DNA of 64,000 bases from positions 40,385-104,384 of the forward strand of contig CABZJA010000002.1 in NCBI GenBank assembly GCA_902525935.1, given 5' to 3'. Shown one piece after another: positions 20,577-31,272 of the stretch; positions within the stretch are counted from its first letter, which is position 1, and each line of letters opens with the position of its first letter. The notes beneath the pieces are model-generated. The model was given only the letters and a program-made list of their open reading frames with translations, ran no database searches and was not told the DNA's origin. The stretch is from an uncultured Pelagibacteraceae bacterium (GTDB taxonomy: Bacteria > Pseudomonadota > Alphaproteobacteria > Pelagibacterales > Pelagibacteraceae). A program made the translations under genes and the position numbers.

Positions 20577-21236
20577 ATGAAAAATATACAAATTTCACCT
20601 TCAATACTCTCAGCAGATTTTAGTCAGTTAGGTAATGAGATTAAACGTCTAGAGGATGGTGGTGCAGATTTGATTCATGTTGATGTAATGGATGGACATT
20701 TTGTTCCGAACATCACAATAGGTCCCCCAGTGATAAAAACTTTAAGAAATTATACAAATTTACCTTTTGATGTACATTTGATGATATCGCCTGTTCATAA
20801 ATATATTAAAAATTTTGCTGAAGCAGGATCTGATATAATAACAATTCATCCTGAAGCAACTAATAATTTAATTGAGTCAATTCAATTTATAAAGCAATTA
20901 AAGAAAAAAGTAGGATTATCTTTAAATCCAAATACGGAAATAAATATCATAGAAAAACTTTTAAAGAATATTGATTTAGTTTTAATCATGAGTGTACACC
21001 CAGGATTTGGTGGCCAAAAATTTATGCCCGAGGTAATTGAGAAAATTAAAAAGCTTCATCAAATTAAAAAAGATAATAAATTAAACTTTGATATTGAAGT
21101 TGATGGTGGAATTAATTTTTCTAATTCAAAGGAAGTTATATCAGCAGGAGCAAATATATTGGTTTCGGGAACAACTATATTTAATGAAAATAATGGTAAT
21201 ATTAAAAAAAATATAGAAACGCTAAGATCAATGTAA
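20577..21236 (+). CDS. rpe: Ribulose-phosphate 3-epimerase
   Basis: SPSILSADFSQLG, HVDVMDGHFVPNITIGP, MSVHPGFGGQKF, VDGGIN. Confidence 0.97.
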   Translation: MKNIQISPSILSADFSQLGNEIKRLEDGGADLIHVDVMDGHFVPNITIGPPVIKTLRNYTNLPFDVHLMISPVHKYIKNFAEAGSDIITIHPEATNNLIESIQFIKQLKKKVGLSLNPNTEINIIEKLLKNIDLVLIMSVHPGFGGQKFMPEVIEKIKKLHQIKKDNKLNFDIEVDGGINFSNSKEVISAGANILVSGTTIFNENNGNIKKNIETLRSM

Positions 21237-21237
21237 G

Positions 21238-22863
21238 ATGTATTTAAAAAATTCTTTATCTTTCATAAATGAATTTTTTAACACATCCAAAAATCAAATA
21301 AGAAAATTATACTTAAAATCAAATTTTTATAATAATAAAATTTCAAAAATTGAAACAAGTAATATTACATATAGACCAAGTCTAAGTATTCTGAGTTGCT
21401 TAGTTAAATATGATAAAAAAAAAATTAAAATTGAGGAATTAGATAAAAATAATATTTGGGAAAATAAATTATTAAGTGGACATAACTTATATAAACTTAA
21501 TAATTTTTATTGGTTATTTAGTATCGATTTAAAATCTTCACCAAATGTTACACAATCAATAATTACTAAATGGATTGAAAAAAATCGAAATTACAATTCA
21601 TTAACATGGCAAATCGATATTTTATCAAAGAGAATAATATCTTGGATTGCAAACTCTAAATTATCTTACGATGAAAGTGACGCTAAATATAAGAATAAAT
21701 TTAATTTTTCTGTAAACAAACAAATTAATCATTTAATAAATGAAATAAGCAAATCTCAATCTGTTAATGATAAATTATTAGGATGTACTGCAATAATAAT
21801 CACAGGATTATCATACGAAAATGAAAAGTTTTTACAATATGGATTAGAATTACTTAGAAAAATTATTATCAATTCTTTTGACGATGAGTATTTTCCAAAA
21901 ACAAGAAGTATTAGGCAATTAAATTTTTATTTAAAATATTTTATTCTTGTTAGAGAAATATTAAAGGAGTCTTTTAATGATATACCTGAGTACCTTGATG
22001 AAATAATTTTCTATCTAGGAAAATCTTATTCTGTTTTTTCTAAAATCGAACAAAGTTTACTATTCAATGGGAACCATCAAAATGATTTAAAAGAATTTAA
22101 TAAATATCTTTCACTTTATAAATATAAGTTTGAAAATTCAAATAATGAAGTAGGAGGTTATGCTATTTTGAAAAACAAAAATTGCATTCTTGCAATGGAT
22201 GTTGGAAATTCACCACAAAAAACATTTTCATATAACTATCAAAGTGGGGCTCTTTCATTTGAATTTTTCTACAAAGATAAGAAACTTATTTCGAATTCTG
22301 GTTACTTTCAGGATTATAAAAATAAATTAAATCTAATTTCAAAATCTACTGCTGCTCATTCAGCACTTATAATTGATAATCATTCAAGTTGTTCGTTTAG
22401 AAACAATGGAAACTATAAAACATTAGAAAATGGTTTAAAAATTAGTGATAAAAATATTGTTAATGAAAAGAACTATTGGTTAATAAAAGCATCTCATAAT
22501 GGTTTTTTAAAAAAATTTGGAGTTTTATATGAAAGATCTGTAGAATTTTTTCTTGAAAAAAATAAATTGATAGGAACTGATAAAATAATTTCAAAAAACA
22601 AGCTAGATCTCAAAAAATATGATATCAGATTTCATATGGAGCCAGGTGTTAAATTAACAAAAACTTTAGATAACAAAACCATACTAATTGAAATTGAGAA
22701 TTCTGGATGGAAATTTTCTACTAGCTGCGAGATTATAAATATTGAATCGGGTATATATTTCGGTAATAAAAATTTAATTAGTGAAAACCAAAATATATGT
22801 TTATCAGGCAAAATAAAGGATATAACACAAGAAATTAAATGGGAATTCGAAAAAATACAATAA
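21238..22863 (+). CDS. Heparinase II/III family protein
   Basis: Motif region NSGYFQDYKN...STAAHSALIIDNHSSCSFR; placed directly upstream of purH as seen in other alphaproteobacteria. Confidence 0.8.
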   Translation: MYLKNSLSFINEFFNTSKNQIRKLYLKSNFYNNKISKIETSNITYRPSLSILSCLVKYDKKKIKIEELDKNNIWENKLLSGHNLYKLNNFYWLFSIDLKSSPNVTQSIITKWIEKNRNYNSLTWQIDILSKRIISWIANSKLSYDESDAKYKNKFNFSVNKQINHLINEISKSQSVNDKLLGCTAIIITGLSYENEKFLQYGLELLRKIIINSFDDEYFPKTRSIRQLNFYLKYFILVREILKESFNDIPEYLDEIIFYLGKSYSVFSKIEQSLLFNGNHQNDLKEFNKYLSLYKYKFENSNNEVGGYAILKNKNCILAMDVGNSPQKTFSYNYQSGALSFEFFYKDKKLISNSGYFQDYKNKLNLISKSTAAHSALIIDNHSSCSFRNNGNYKTLENGLKISDKNIVNEKNYWLIKASHNGFLKKFGVLYERSVEFFLEKNKLIGTDKIISKNKLDLKKYDIRFHMEPGVKLTKTLDNKTILIEIENSGWKFSTSCEIINIESGIYFGNKNLISENQNICLSGKIKDITQEIKWEFEKIQ

Positions 22864-24398
22864 AAATTAAGACCGCTTTAATTTCATTGTCTGATAAATC
22901 CAGTTTAAGGCCATTATTAAATTTACTAAAAAAATACAAAATCAAAATAATAAGTTCCGGCGGCACATATAAAAAAATTAAAAGTATGGGTTTTAAATGC
23001 TTAGAAGTATCTAAATTTACAAATTCAAAAGAGCTATTAGATGGAAGAGTAAAAACATTACATCCAAAAATTCATTCTGGGATTTTGAGTGTAAGGCAGA
23101 ATAAAAAACATCAAAAAGAAATGAAAATTAACAGTTATGAAAATATAGATTTAGTTATTATAAATTTTTATCCGTTTGAAAGAGTTTTGTTAAGTAATTC
23201 TGACCACAAAATTATAATTGAAAATATAGATATTGGAGGACCAACAATGGTTAGATCAGCTGCAAAAAATTATAATGATGTAGTTATCCTAAGTAACGTA
23301 AAACAGTATGAAGATTTAATTATTGAGTTAAATAAAAATAGAGGATCTACGAATTTAAAATTTAGGGAAAAATTGGCTGAGGCAGCATTTATGGAAACAG
23401 CATATTATGAGTCAAAAATTTTTAATTATTTCTATCAAAAGTCAAAAAACCTTTTCCCGATTAAGAACATTTTTTCTGGAAAGTTAGTTGAGGAGACAAG
23501 GTATGGAGAAAACCCTCATCAAAAAGCAGCAATATATACACAAAATAACAAACAAGAAATTATTCAAATCAGTGGAAAACAACTAAGTTACAACAACTAT
23601 AACGATATTTATTCAGCTTTAAGTATATCCAAAACTTTGCCAAGAAATAAAGGTGTAGTAATAATTAAGCATGCGAATCCCTGCGGTGTTTCCATTAATC
23701 CAAACAAAATCAGATCTTTTAAAGAGGCTTTAGAAAGTGACCCAATTAGTGCCTATGGTGGTATTGTATCATGTAACTTTAAATTAAATATTGGTTTAGC
23801 TAAAGAGATTAATAAAATATTTTTTGAGGTAATAATTGCAAATGGATTTGACAAAAAATCAGTCAAACTTTTAAAAAAGAAAAAAAATCTAAGGCTAATT
23901 GATTCTAGTAAAGTAGAAAAAAATTTTAAATTTAATTTTATAAATAAATTTAATTCTATTTTAATTCAAGATCCAGATAATCAAAATTTTTCTAGGAATG
24001 ATTTTAAAATTGTATCAAAATTAAAACCTACTAATAAAACTTTAAACAAACTTATTTTTGCATTTAATATATGCAGAAGTGTAAAATCGAATGCGATAGT
24101 CATTACAAAAGATTACAAGACAATAGGCATAGGTTCTGGTCAACCAAGTAGGTTAGATAGTTGCAAAATAGCAATTGATAAAATGAAAAAGTTTCAGAAA
24201 ATAAGCGAAAGTGATGAAATCCTAGCAGCATCTGATGCGTTTTTCCCGTTTGTGGATGGTATAGAAAAGTTGGTACAAGCAGGAATTTCAGCTGTCATTC
24301 AACCGTCGGGTTCAAAAAATGATAAAGAAATTATTAAATTTGCTAACCAAACAAATACTATTTTGGTATTTTCCAAAACAAGACACTTTAATCACTAA
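22839..24398 (+). CDS. purH: Bifunctional AICAR formyltransferase / IMP cyclohydrolase
   Basis: ALISLSDKSSL, SSGGTYK, DGRVKTLHPKIHSGIL, INFYPFE, RYGENPHQKAA, KHANPCGV, SDAFFPFVDGIEKLVQAG. Confidence 0.97.
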   Translation: MGIRKNTIKIKTALISLSDKSSLRPLLNLLKKYKIKIISSGGTYKKIKSMGFKCLEVSKFTNSKELLDGRVKTLHPKIHSGILSVRQNKKHQKEMKINSYENIDLVIINFYPFERVLLSNSDHKIIIENIDIGGPTMVRSAAKNYNDVVILSNVKQYEDLIIELNKNRGSTNLKFREKLAEAAFMETAYYESKIFNYFYQKSKNLFPIKNIFSGKLVEETRYGENPHQKAAIYTQNNKQEIIQISGKQLSYNNYNDIYSALSISKTLPRNKGVVIIKHANPCGVSINPNKIRSFKEALESDPISAYGGIVSCNFKLNIGLAKEINKIFFEVIIANGFDKKSVKLLKKKKNLRLIDSSKVEKNFKFNFINKFNSILIQDPDNQNFSRNDFKIVSKLKPTNKTLNKLIFAFNICRSVKSNAIVITKDYKTIGIGSGQPSRLDSCKIAIDKMKKFQKISESDEILAASDAFFPFVDGIEKLVQAGISAVIQPSGSKNDKEIIKFANQTNTILVFSKTRHFNH

Positions 24399-24737
24399 TC
24401 ATTTTATCTTATCTATTTTAGCAGCTAAAATAAAATCACTCTCTGCAAGACCTTTGATTGCGTGAGTAAATATTTTAATTCTTGCATAGCCCCACCCAAA
24501 CCACAGATCAGGGTGATGTCCCTCTGTTTCAGCAATTTCTCCAACTTTATTGATAAATTCTTGACTTTGTAAGAAATCATCAAATTTAAAATTTTTTATT
24601 AAATGAAATCCATCGATTTTATCCTCTATAACTTCCCATCCATCAACTTGTTTTAAATATTTATGAATTTCTTCTGTGTTAAATGGCGGGATATTGCCTT
24701 CACACGGGATACATTTTTTACTTGCTAAATCACTCAT
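24399..24737 (-). CDS. phhB: 4a-hydroxytetrahydrobiopterin dehydratase
   Basis: DGWEVIED, FKFDDFLQSQEFINKVGEIAETEGHHPDLWFGWGYARIKIFTHAIKGL. Confidence 0.93.
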   Translation of the reverse strand: MSDLASKKCIPCEGNIPPFNTEEIHKYLKQVDGWEVIEDKIDGFHLIKNFKFDDFLQSQEFINKVGEIAETEGHHPDLWFGWGYARIKIFTHAIKGLAESDFILAAKIDKIK

Positions 24738-24753
24738 AATATAATTCCTTTAA

Positions 24754-24828
24754 TGGAGCGGGCAATGGGACTTGAACCCACGACCTTCTCGTTGGCAACG
24801 AGACGCTCTACCACTGAGCTATGCCCGC
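24754..24828 (-). tRNA. tRNA-Gly (anticodon GCC)
   Basis: Reverse complement GCGGGCATAGCTCAGTGGTAGAGCGTCTCGTTGCCAACGAGAAGGTCGTGGGTTCAAGTCCCATTGCCCGCTCCA folds as a cloverleaf: acceptor GCGGGCA/TGCCCGC, anticodon stem TCTCG/CGAGA with loop TTGCCAA, T-loop GTTCAAGTC, encoded CCA. Confidence 0.97.
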
Positions 24829-24950
24829 TTATTCTTACAAAACAAAATTAAAAGCTTTTTTTGAATTTAGCAAGTGATTAAATAGTTAAATGCGACTACG
24901 AATCATTTCTGTATAGTTGTAACCTAGAAAAGAATTATTATAATTAAGTT

Positions 24951-25592
24951 ATGAAACTCGAAGAATTACCGAAAACTATACCAATTTTCCCTTTATCAAA
25001 TTTTATAATGTTTCCTGGGACAACTGTTCCACTAAACATTTTTGAGCCACGATATTTACAAATGGTAAATGATAGTATGAAAAAGCACAGAATGATTGGA
25101 ATGATACAGCCAAAAAAAACAGGATCTTTAAAAAAACCCGATTTATACGAAATAGGATGTATTGGAAAAATCACAAGTTTCAATGAAACAGATGACGGGA
25201 GAATACTTATTATTTTAAACGGGATTTGTAGATACAAAATTAACTCAGAGTTAGATACCGACAAAATGTACCGTGAATGCAATGTTCAATATGATCATTT
25301 TTCAAAAGATATAATTCAAAAAAGTAACGAAGTTAACTTTTCAGACTTAAGCTTAATTATGAAGAACATGAGAACATTTTTCAAGAAACAAGGATATATT
25401 GTGAACTTAAAAGATTTAGAAAAGAAAGATCTAAGCCAAACTCTTAATGATTTATCAATGGCATCACCGTTCTCATTGGAAGAAAAACAGATATTATTAG
25501 AAAGTCTTGATATAAATATAAGAAAAGAGAAAATGGAACAAATACTAAATAATTATATTAAAGACGAGTTTGAAAATACTACTCTTCAATAA
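24951..25592 (+). CDS. LON peptidase substrate-binding domain protein
   Basis: IPIFPLSNFIMFPGTTVPLNIFEPRYLQMVNDSM, GCIGKI, GICRYKI. Confidence 0.9.
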   Translation: MKLEELPKTIPIFPLSNFIMFPGTTVPLNIFEPRYLQMVNDSMKKHRMIGMIQPKKTGSLKKPDLYEIGCIGKITSFNETDDGRILIILNGICRYKINSELDTDKMYRECNVQYDHFSKDIIQKSNEVNFSDLSLIMKNMRTFFKKQGYIVNLKDLEKKDLSQTLNDLSMASPFSLEEKQILLESLDINIRKEKMEQILNNYIKDEFENTTLQ

Positions 25593-25593
25593 T

Positions 25594-26676
25594 TTATAAA
25601 TTTAATCCTTTATCTGATAAAATATTAGAATATTTTTTAAAAATAGAATTATTATTTAAAATGTTAAAAACTGGTTTTGAAATTGAGTTGTTAACATTGT
25701 TATCTAATCTAAAAAATTCGTATATTCCATCTATTGCTTTTCCATAAAGATAATTAAGATGTTTTGTAGAACTCTGGAAATCTTCAGCAACAGAGATGTC
25801 TATTGGAAGACCTAGAGATATTCTATCATTAACTATTTTTGATATTATTTGAATATCTCTAATTGTCATATTAAATCCTTGGCCTGCGAGGGGATGTATA
25901 CGATGTATTAAATCACCAAAGGCAAGGATATTATTATAAGTATAATTTCTAAGCATTTCAAAACTCAGACTAAACTTTTCAATTTTACTAATTTTAGTAA
26001 ATGAATAGAAAGAATTATATTTTTTGAATATATCGACTATTTTTTCATCATCTATTTTCGTTCCCTTATAAGAAAAAACTATTGAAGTTTTAGTATCAGA
26101 CAATGGCAGGAATGCCAAAGGTCCAAATTTTGTAAAAACTTGAATAGCTATATTATTATCTTTACGTCGATGATTTATTAGAAATGTATATGCTCTACTT
26201 CTATAATCTTTTTTTATTTTATTTGTAAAAAATTTATTTGAAATAAAATTTTTGTTTTCACTATTTATTACTAAATCATAAATTTTAGTTGTTTTTAGAA
26301 TGTCTTGACTAACAGTGTCTGAATTAAAGAATTTTATAAATTTAGATTTTTTTACTTTTTTTAAAAAAATTTCGTTTAATTCGGAATAAGATATTAAATT
26401 AAAAACCTCCTTATTTTTTTTATTAAAATTAATTTTTTCTTTAGATCGAGAGTCTTCAGTAAAAATTTTAATTTCTTTGCTTTTCCAGTGTTTAATATTC
26501 GATTTTGTTAAAGATTTTAAATAATCAAAGTTCTCACTCGATAGAGCTATTGTTCTATTTGTTTTTACCTTTTGAATTTTTTTATTTAAATATATGTCAA
26601 CATTGAGTTTTTTTTCAGAAAAAAGGTAAGCAAGAATCAAATTAGTTAAATTATGGCCTATAAGACAAATTTTCAT
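25594..26676 (-). CDS. UbiH/UbiF/COQ6-family FAD monooxygenase (ubiquinone biosynthesis)
   Basis: GHNLTNLILAYLFSEKKLNVDIYL, AFGDLIHRIHPLAGQGFNMTIRDI. Confidence 0.85.
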   Translation of the reverse strand: MKICLIGHNLTNLILAYLFSEKKLNVDIYLNKKIQKVKTNRTIALSSENFDYLKSLTKSNIKHWKSKEIKIFTEDSRSKEKINFNKKNKEVFNLISYSELNEIFLKKVKKSKFIKFFNSDTVSQDILKTTKIYDLVINSENKNFISNKFFTNKIKKDYRSRAYTFLINHRRKDNNIAIQVFTKFGPLAFLPLSDTKTSIVFSYKGTKIDDEKIVDIFKKYNSFYSFTKISKIEKFSLSFEMLRNYTYNNILAFGDLIHRIHPLAGQGFNMTIRDIQIISKIVNDRISLGLPIDISVAEDFQSSTKHLNYLYGKAIDGIYEFFRLDNNVNNSISKPVFNILNNNSIFKKYSNILSDKGLNL

Positions 26677-26737
26677 AACAAAATAATTTTAACAATAAAA
26701 ATTAAATGATACAAAGTGACAAATGCAGTTTTGATTC

Positions 26738-28816
26738 ATGATATTTAAAAATTATATCAATAAAATAGGTGATTTTATAATAAAGAGATTGGCAGAACTA
26801 ATAGGTATTTTTTTAATAGTTACTTCAATATTACTTTTTATATCTCTAATTAGCTATTCACCAGAAGATCCAAATTTTTTATTTCCAGAAGATCAGGAAA
26901 TAAAAAATTTTCTTGGTTTTAGAGGAAGTTTTGTTGCTGATATATTTTTTCAGTCAATTGGTATAATATCACTTTTAATTCCTTTTTCTCTTCTTTTCAC
27001 TGGGCTATCAATAACAATTAATAAAAAATTAATTGTTATTATAGAAAATATTTTTTTCGTAATAATTTACATTATTGTTGCAACATTTTTCTTTGGTATT
27101 TTCCATAAAGAAACCTATTGGTTAATAATAAATGGAAACAATGGTTTTGTAGGTGATTTAATGTCTGAGACTATAATTGCAGACTTTTTGGAAATTAATA
27201 AAACATCAAGTTATTATTTATTAATATTTTTAATTTTATTTTTTTTTCTTTTAAGCAGTAATTTCAAAATTATACATATTTTAAACTTTTTCGCGTCGAT
27301 AAAAAAATTGTTTTTTTCAAATAAAAGCAGTTCTATTAATCAAGAAAATATATTTAAAGAAAGCTCTATAATTGAAAAAGTTAAGGAGCCGCCTATTCAA
27401 GAAGATTTATTTGCTAGCAATAAATCAATTTTAAAAGATATAAAAATTAAATTACCTTTAATTGATTTTTTAAAAAGACCTGAAAAGATCTCAAATAAAA
27501 AAGAAGATATTAAAATTGATGCAGAGGGATTGGAAAAAATACTTCTTGATTTTGGTGTAGAAGGAAAAATAAAAAAAATAAGTCATGGTCCAGTTGTTTC
27601 ACTAAATGAATTTGAACCAGCAGCTGGAGTTAAGGTTTCTAAAATTATTAATTTAGCAGAAGACATTGCTAGAAATACAAGCTCAGAATCTGCTAGAATA
27701 GCTACAATCCCTGGAAGTAACACAGTTGGTATTGAGCTACCTAAAATTTCTAGAGAAAATGTTTTTTTAAGAGAAATAATTTCAGATAAGAATTTTAAAA
27801 AAAGAGAAATTAAATTACCAGTTGCTCTTGGTAAAAGTATTTCTGGAGAACCAATAACCAGCGATTTAGGCTCAATGCCGCATTTATTAATAGCTGGAAC
27901 TACTGGCTCAGGAAAATCAGTATGTATTAATACAATTATCTTATCACTAATTTACAAACATACCCCTGATATCTGTAAGTTCATTTTAATTGATCCAAAA
28001 ATGTTAGAGCTTTCAACTTATGAAGGAATACCTCATTTATTATGCCCAGTTATAACAGAAGCAAAGAAAGCAACGTCTGTTCTAGGTTGGGTAGTTAAAG
28101 AAATGGAAAGCAGATACAGGTTAATGACAAAAGTGGGCGTAAAGAACATTGATGGTTATAATGGAAAGCACAAAGTCAAAATGCCTTATATTGTTGTGAT
28201 TGTTGATGAAATGTCAGATCTTATGTTGGTAGCTGGTAAAGAGATTGAGAACTATATTCAAAAATTATCACAAATGGCCAGAGCAGCCGGAATTCATATA
28301 ATAATGGCCACTCAAAGACCAAGCGTAGACGTAATAACTGGAACTATAAAGGCCAATTTTCCTACTCGTATTTCATTCCAAGTAACCTCTAAAATTGATA
28401 GCAGAACAATTTTAGGTGAGCAAGGAGCTGAACAACTTTTAGGTAAAGGAGACATGCTATTTATGTCTTCGGCAAACAGAATCACAAGGATACATGCACC
28501 TTATGTGTCTGAGTTAGAAATAGACAAGGTAAATAACTACCTAAGAAATCAAGCAGAGCCTGACTATGTTGATGAAATTTTGAACTTTGCTGATGAAAAA
28601 GAGATAAATGAAAAAAATAAAGATAACCCTGATACTGATGAATTATACTATGACGCATTAGAAATAATTAAATCTGAAAGAAAAGCATCTACTTCATTTT
28701 TACAAAGAAAATTACAGATTGGATATAATAGAGCAGCAAGGATCATCGATCAAATGGAAGAAAATGGAGAAGTTAGTAAGGCTAATCATGTAGGCAAAAG
28801 AGAGGTTTTAAAATAG
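26738..28816 (+). CDS. ftsK: DNA translocase FtsK
   Basis: N-terminal TM segments, GTTGSGKSVCIN Walker A, IDPKMLELSTYEGIPHLL, VDEMSDLML, C-terminal gamma winged helix. Confidence 0.96.
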   Translation: MIFKNYINKIGDFIIKRLAELIGIFLIVTSILLFISLISYSPEDPNFLFPEDQEIKNFLGFRGSFVADIFFQSIGIISLLIPFSLLFTGLSITINKKLIVIIENIFFVIIYIIVATFFFGIFHKETYWLIINGNNGFVGDLMSETIIADFLEINKTSSYYLLIFLILFFFLLSSNFKIIHILNFFASIKKLFFSNKSSSINQENIFKESSIIEKVKEPPIQEDLFASNKSILKDIKIKLPLIDFLKRPEKISNKKEDIKIDAEGLEKILLDFGVEGKIKKISHGPVVSLNEFEPAAGVKVSKIINLAEDIARNTSSESARIATIPGSNTVGIELPKISRENVFLREIISDKNFKKREIKLPVALGKSISGEPITSDLGSMPHLLIAGTTGSGKSVCINTIILSLIYKHTPDICKFILIDPKMLELSTYEGIPHLLCPVITEAKKATSVLGWVVKEMESRYRLMTKVGVKNIDGYNGKHKVKMPYIVVIVDEMSDLMLVAGKEIENYIQKLSQMARAAGIHIIMATQRPSVDVITGTIKANFPTRISFQVTSKIDSRTILGEQGAEQLLGKGDMLFMSSANRITRIHAPYVSELEIDKVNNYLRNQAEPDYVDEILNFADEKEINEKNKDNPDTDELYYDALEIIKSERKASTSFLQRKLQIGYNRAARIIDQMEENGEVSKANHVGKREVLK

Positions 28817-29370
28817 TGAAATTGATAGTTTTTATTTTGATATTTTTTTATCCATTAAATATCCATGCATCTTCAAAGAAACTAATAAAAAATAAATTGG
28901 AAGAAACTAATAATATATCATTTCAATTTATACAAAAAATTGGAAAAAAAACTGAGAAAGGAAAATGTACAATTTCATATCCAAAAAAAATTTTATGTAA
29001 GTATGATGATATTTATAGTAAAATTTTAGTTTCTAATGGAAAATCGTTGATAATTAACAGTAAAAAAATTACAAATTACTTAAGATATCAACTTAAAGAT
29101 ACACCTCTCAATTTAATTTTAGATAGAAGATTTCTTATTGAGGAACTAGAAAAAGTCGAAATTGTTAAAGAAAATGATGAAACATTTTCTTTCAGCATAA
29201 TACATAACAATAATTTATTAAACATTTTTTTTGATAAAGAAAATTATGAGATTAGAGGATGGATAACAACCGATATTTATCTGAACAGAGTTGAAACTAA
29301 ATTATTTAATATAGAGAGAAATATGATGATTGATCAAAGCTTATTTCGAATTCAAAATTATATTAACTAA
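28816..29370 (+). CDS. lolA: Outer membrane lipoprotein carrier LolA
   Basis: Signal peptide, NNISFQFIQKIGKKTEKGKCTISYPKKILCKYDD, DTPLNLIL. GTG start overlaps the ftsK stop (TAGTG). Confidence 0.85.
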   Translation: MKLIVFILIFFYPLNIHASSKKLIKNKLEETNNISFQFIQKIGKKTEKGKCTISYPKKILCKYDDIYSKILVSNGKSLIINSKKITNYLRYQLKDTPLNLILDRRFLIEELEKVEIVKENDETFSFSIIHNNNLLNIFFDKENYEIRGWITTDIYLNRVETKLFNIERNMMIDQSLFRIQNYIN

Positions 29371-29872
29371 TATTTAAATTAATGGTTTCGGATTTAAAAA
29401 TTTTCATCCCTCTGCCTAAATAATTTTTTAGTGCATGTTTATGATCTAAAGAGCATGTATGAAGCCATACTTTTTTTGTATTTTTTCTAAATCCCAACTT
29501 CAAGGCTTCAGTTAAAAGATATTTTCCATAATTTTTTCCAATATATTGATCCAAAATTCCAAAATAAGCGACTTCACACTTATTAGTTTCAGGATGGAAT
29601 AAGAGCTCAAAAAAACCAATTAAATCGTCATTTTCTCTCAATATATAAGTTTCTAAATTTGAATTATTTGTATAAGTCATCCATTTTGTATCGTTCCACG
29701 CCAATCTATCAATCCACCGGTAGCTTTTACCAATTTGCTTATAAAAAAATCTATTTATTTGAAAATCTGGAGGATTTTTAATTTCAATTTTACAATTAAT
29801 CTTTGGCTCAGATGAAACAATTTCATTAGGAGAACTAATTTCCAAATACTTTCTGTCAACCTTAGTTATCAC
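29363..29872 (-). CDS. GNAT family N-acetyltransferase
   Basis: EVAYFGILDQYIGKNYGKYLLTEALKLGFRKNTKKVWLHTCSLDHKHALKNY. Confidence 0.88.
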   Translation of the reverse strand: MITKVDRKYLEISSPNEIVSSEPKINCKIEIKNPPDFQINRFFYKQIGKSYRWIDRLAWNDTKWMTYTNNSNLETYILRENDDLIGFFELLFHPETNKCEVAYFGILDQYIGKNYGKYLLTEALKLGFRKNTKKVWLHTCSLDHKHALKNYLGRGMKIFKSETINLNIS

Positions 29873-30234
29873 GATACCATTTTTCCTACTTTTTCACCAC
29901 CAAACAAATGAAAATGTAAGTGTGGTACTTCTTGGCCACCATAGTCACTAATATTAGCAAGTGCTCTGTACCCATTACCATCAATTGATGAAATTCCTAA
30001 TTTTTTTGAAACCGTAGTTATACCTTTCATCAAACCTACTATTTCGTCATTTGAAGCATTTGAATTGAAATCATCTAAATCAATATATTTTCCTTTTGGA
30101 ATTACTAATGCATGAATTTTTTTTTGAGGATTGATGTCATAGAAGGATAACACAAAATCATCTTCATATATTTTATCACAAGGAATTTCTCCTCTTAAAA
30201 TTTTAGCAAAAATATTTTGCTCATTGTATGCCAT
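29869..30234 (-). CDS. HIT family protein (HinT-like)
   Basis: IFAKILRGEIPCDKIYEDDFVLSFYDINPQ, VIPKGKYI, GGQEVPHLHFHLFGG. Confidence 0.95.
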   Translation of the reverse strand: MAYNEQNIFAKILRGEIPCDKIYEDDFVLSFYDINPQKKIHALVIPKGKYIDLDDFNSNASNDEIVGLMKGITTVSKKLGISSIDGNGYRALANISDYGGQEVPHLHFHLFGGEKVGKMVS

Positions 30235-30267
30235 TTTATAAAAATATATATTTAAATTAAAAGTCTT

Positions 30268-30741
30268 TCAATTACCACTAATTGTTGTCTCAACTATATT
30301 TCCATTGCAAAGCGTTCTAATCCTAATTGAGTTATTATTAGTATAATAATAAGTTTCACCCTCGTTTGTTGGCTTACTACTATTACCTGCCCAAGTGTAT
30401 CCCCAATGATTATTTGGACTATAAACATTTTTTATGAAATTAGTCATGTGAATACCAACATTTTGGGCCAGGTTTTCAAAATTGTTGGAACATTTAAAAT
30501 CATATTCTGCCCCTTTTTTGAAACCAAAAAACCATGTTCTAAGTTTAATTGTACTTTCAAATTCGCAAATTGCACTTTTTTGCTTTATCTGTTTTACTAT
30601 TTTATCGTGATTTGCTCTGCATACTTTTTCTTTAGCTGATTTAGTATATCCACTATATGCAACTACACCAACAGCAGCTAAAATACCAATTATTGCAACA
30701 ACAACTAAAAGTTCTATTAATGTAAAACCTTTTCTGCACAT
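30268..30741 (-). CDS. Type IV pilin-like protein (array copy 3)
   Basis: Prepilin motif RKGFTLIELLVVVAIIGILAAVGVVAYSGYTKSAKEK. Confidence 0.9.
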   Translation of the reverse strand: MCRKGFTLIELLVVVAIIGILAAVGVVAYSGYTKSAKEKVCRANHDKIVKQIKQKSAICEFESTIKLRTWFFGFKKGAEYDFKCSNNFENLAQNVGIHMTNFIKNVYSPNNHWGYTWAGNSSKPTNEGETYYYTNNNSIRIRTLCNGNIVETTISGN

Positions 30742-30750
30742 TTATAATTG

Positions 30751-31272
30751 TTAATCTAAAGCTACCGCCAAGTTTAAAATATATTGGTAGTTGCCGTTAG
30801 AATCTTTTGTATTACATGGTAGTTTATAGCACATCTCAACTGTGGCATTTTTATTACCTTGGGTATTTATTATAATATAGCCAAGTTGTTTATCGTCATA
30901 AGCGGCACCTCCACTCTTTATTGCTTTTTCAGTTGTTCCATCTGACTTACCAAATGGATTTTTATAACTATACTTTTTAAATGCTTCATCAACATATTGA
31001 GCTATTGTCTGTGCCTTAACACTCCCACATTTTACATTGTTCTGATTAAATGGGTATCGATCTGGATCAACATTACAAAGCATTAATTCATTTGAAATAT
31101 ATTTTGAAACACTACTAAAATTTGCTTTTGCAGCAGCAATTTTTGCTCCAGAGGTATAACCACTATATGCAACTACACCAACCGCTGCTAGAATACCAAT
31201 AATCGCTACTACAACTAAAAGTTCAATTAAAGTAAAACCTTTTGGCTTAGTATTTTTAATCCATGTATACAT
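30751..31272 (-). CDS. Type IV pilin-like protein (array copy 2)
   Basis: Prepilin motif PKGFTLIELLVVVAIIGILAAVGVVAYSGYTSGAKIAAAKANF. Confidence 0.9.
   Translation of the reverse strand: MYTWIKNTKPKGFTLIELLVVVAIIGILAAVGVVAYSGYTSGAKIAAAKANFSSVSKYISNELMLCNVDPDRYPFNQNNVKCGSVKAQTIAQYVDEAFKKYSYKNPFGKSDGTTEKAIKSGGAAYDDKQLGYIIINTQGNKNATVEMCYKLPCNTKDSNGNYQYILNLAVALD

Noticed and set aside
21238-22863. Heparinase II/III gene as an unusual insertion next to purH
   Set aside because: Heparinase II/III beside purH is, to my knowledge, a common alphaproteobacterial arrangement.
24944-25282. ORF opposite the LON-domain gene
   Set aside because: Antisense of a recognisable LON substrate-binding domain; no motif of its own.
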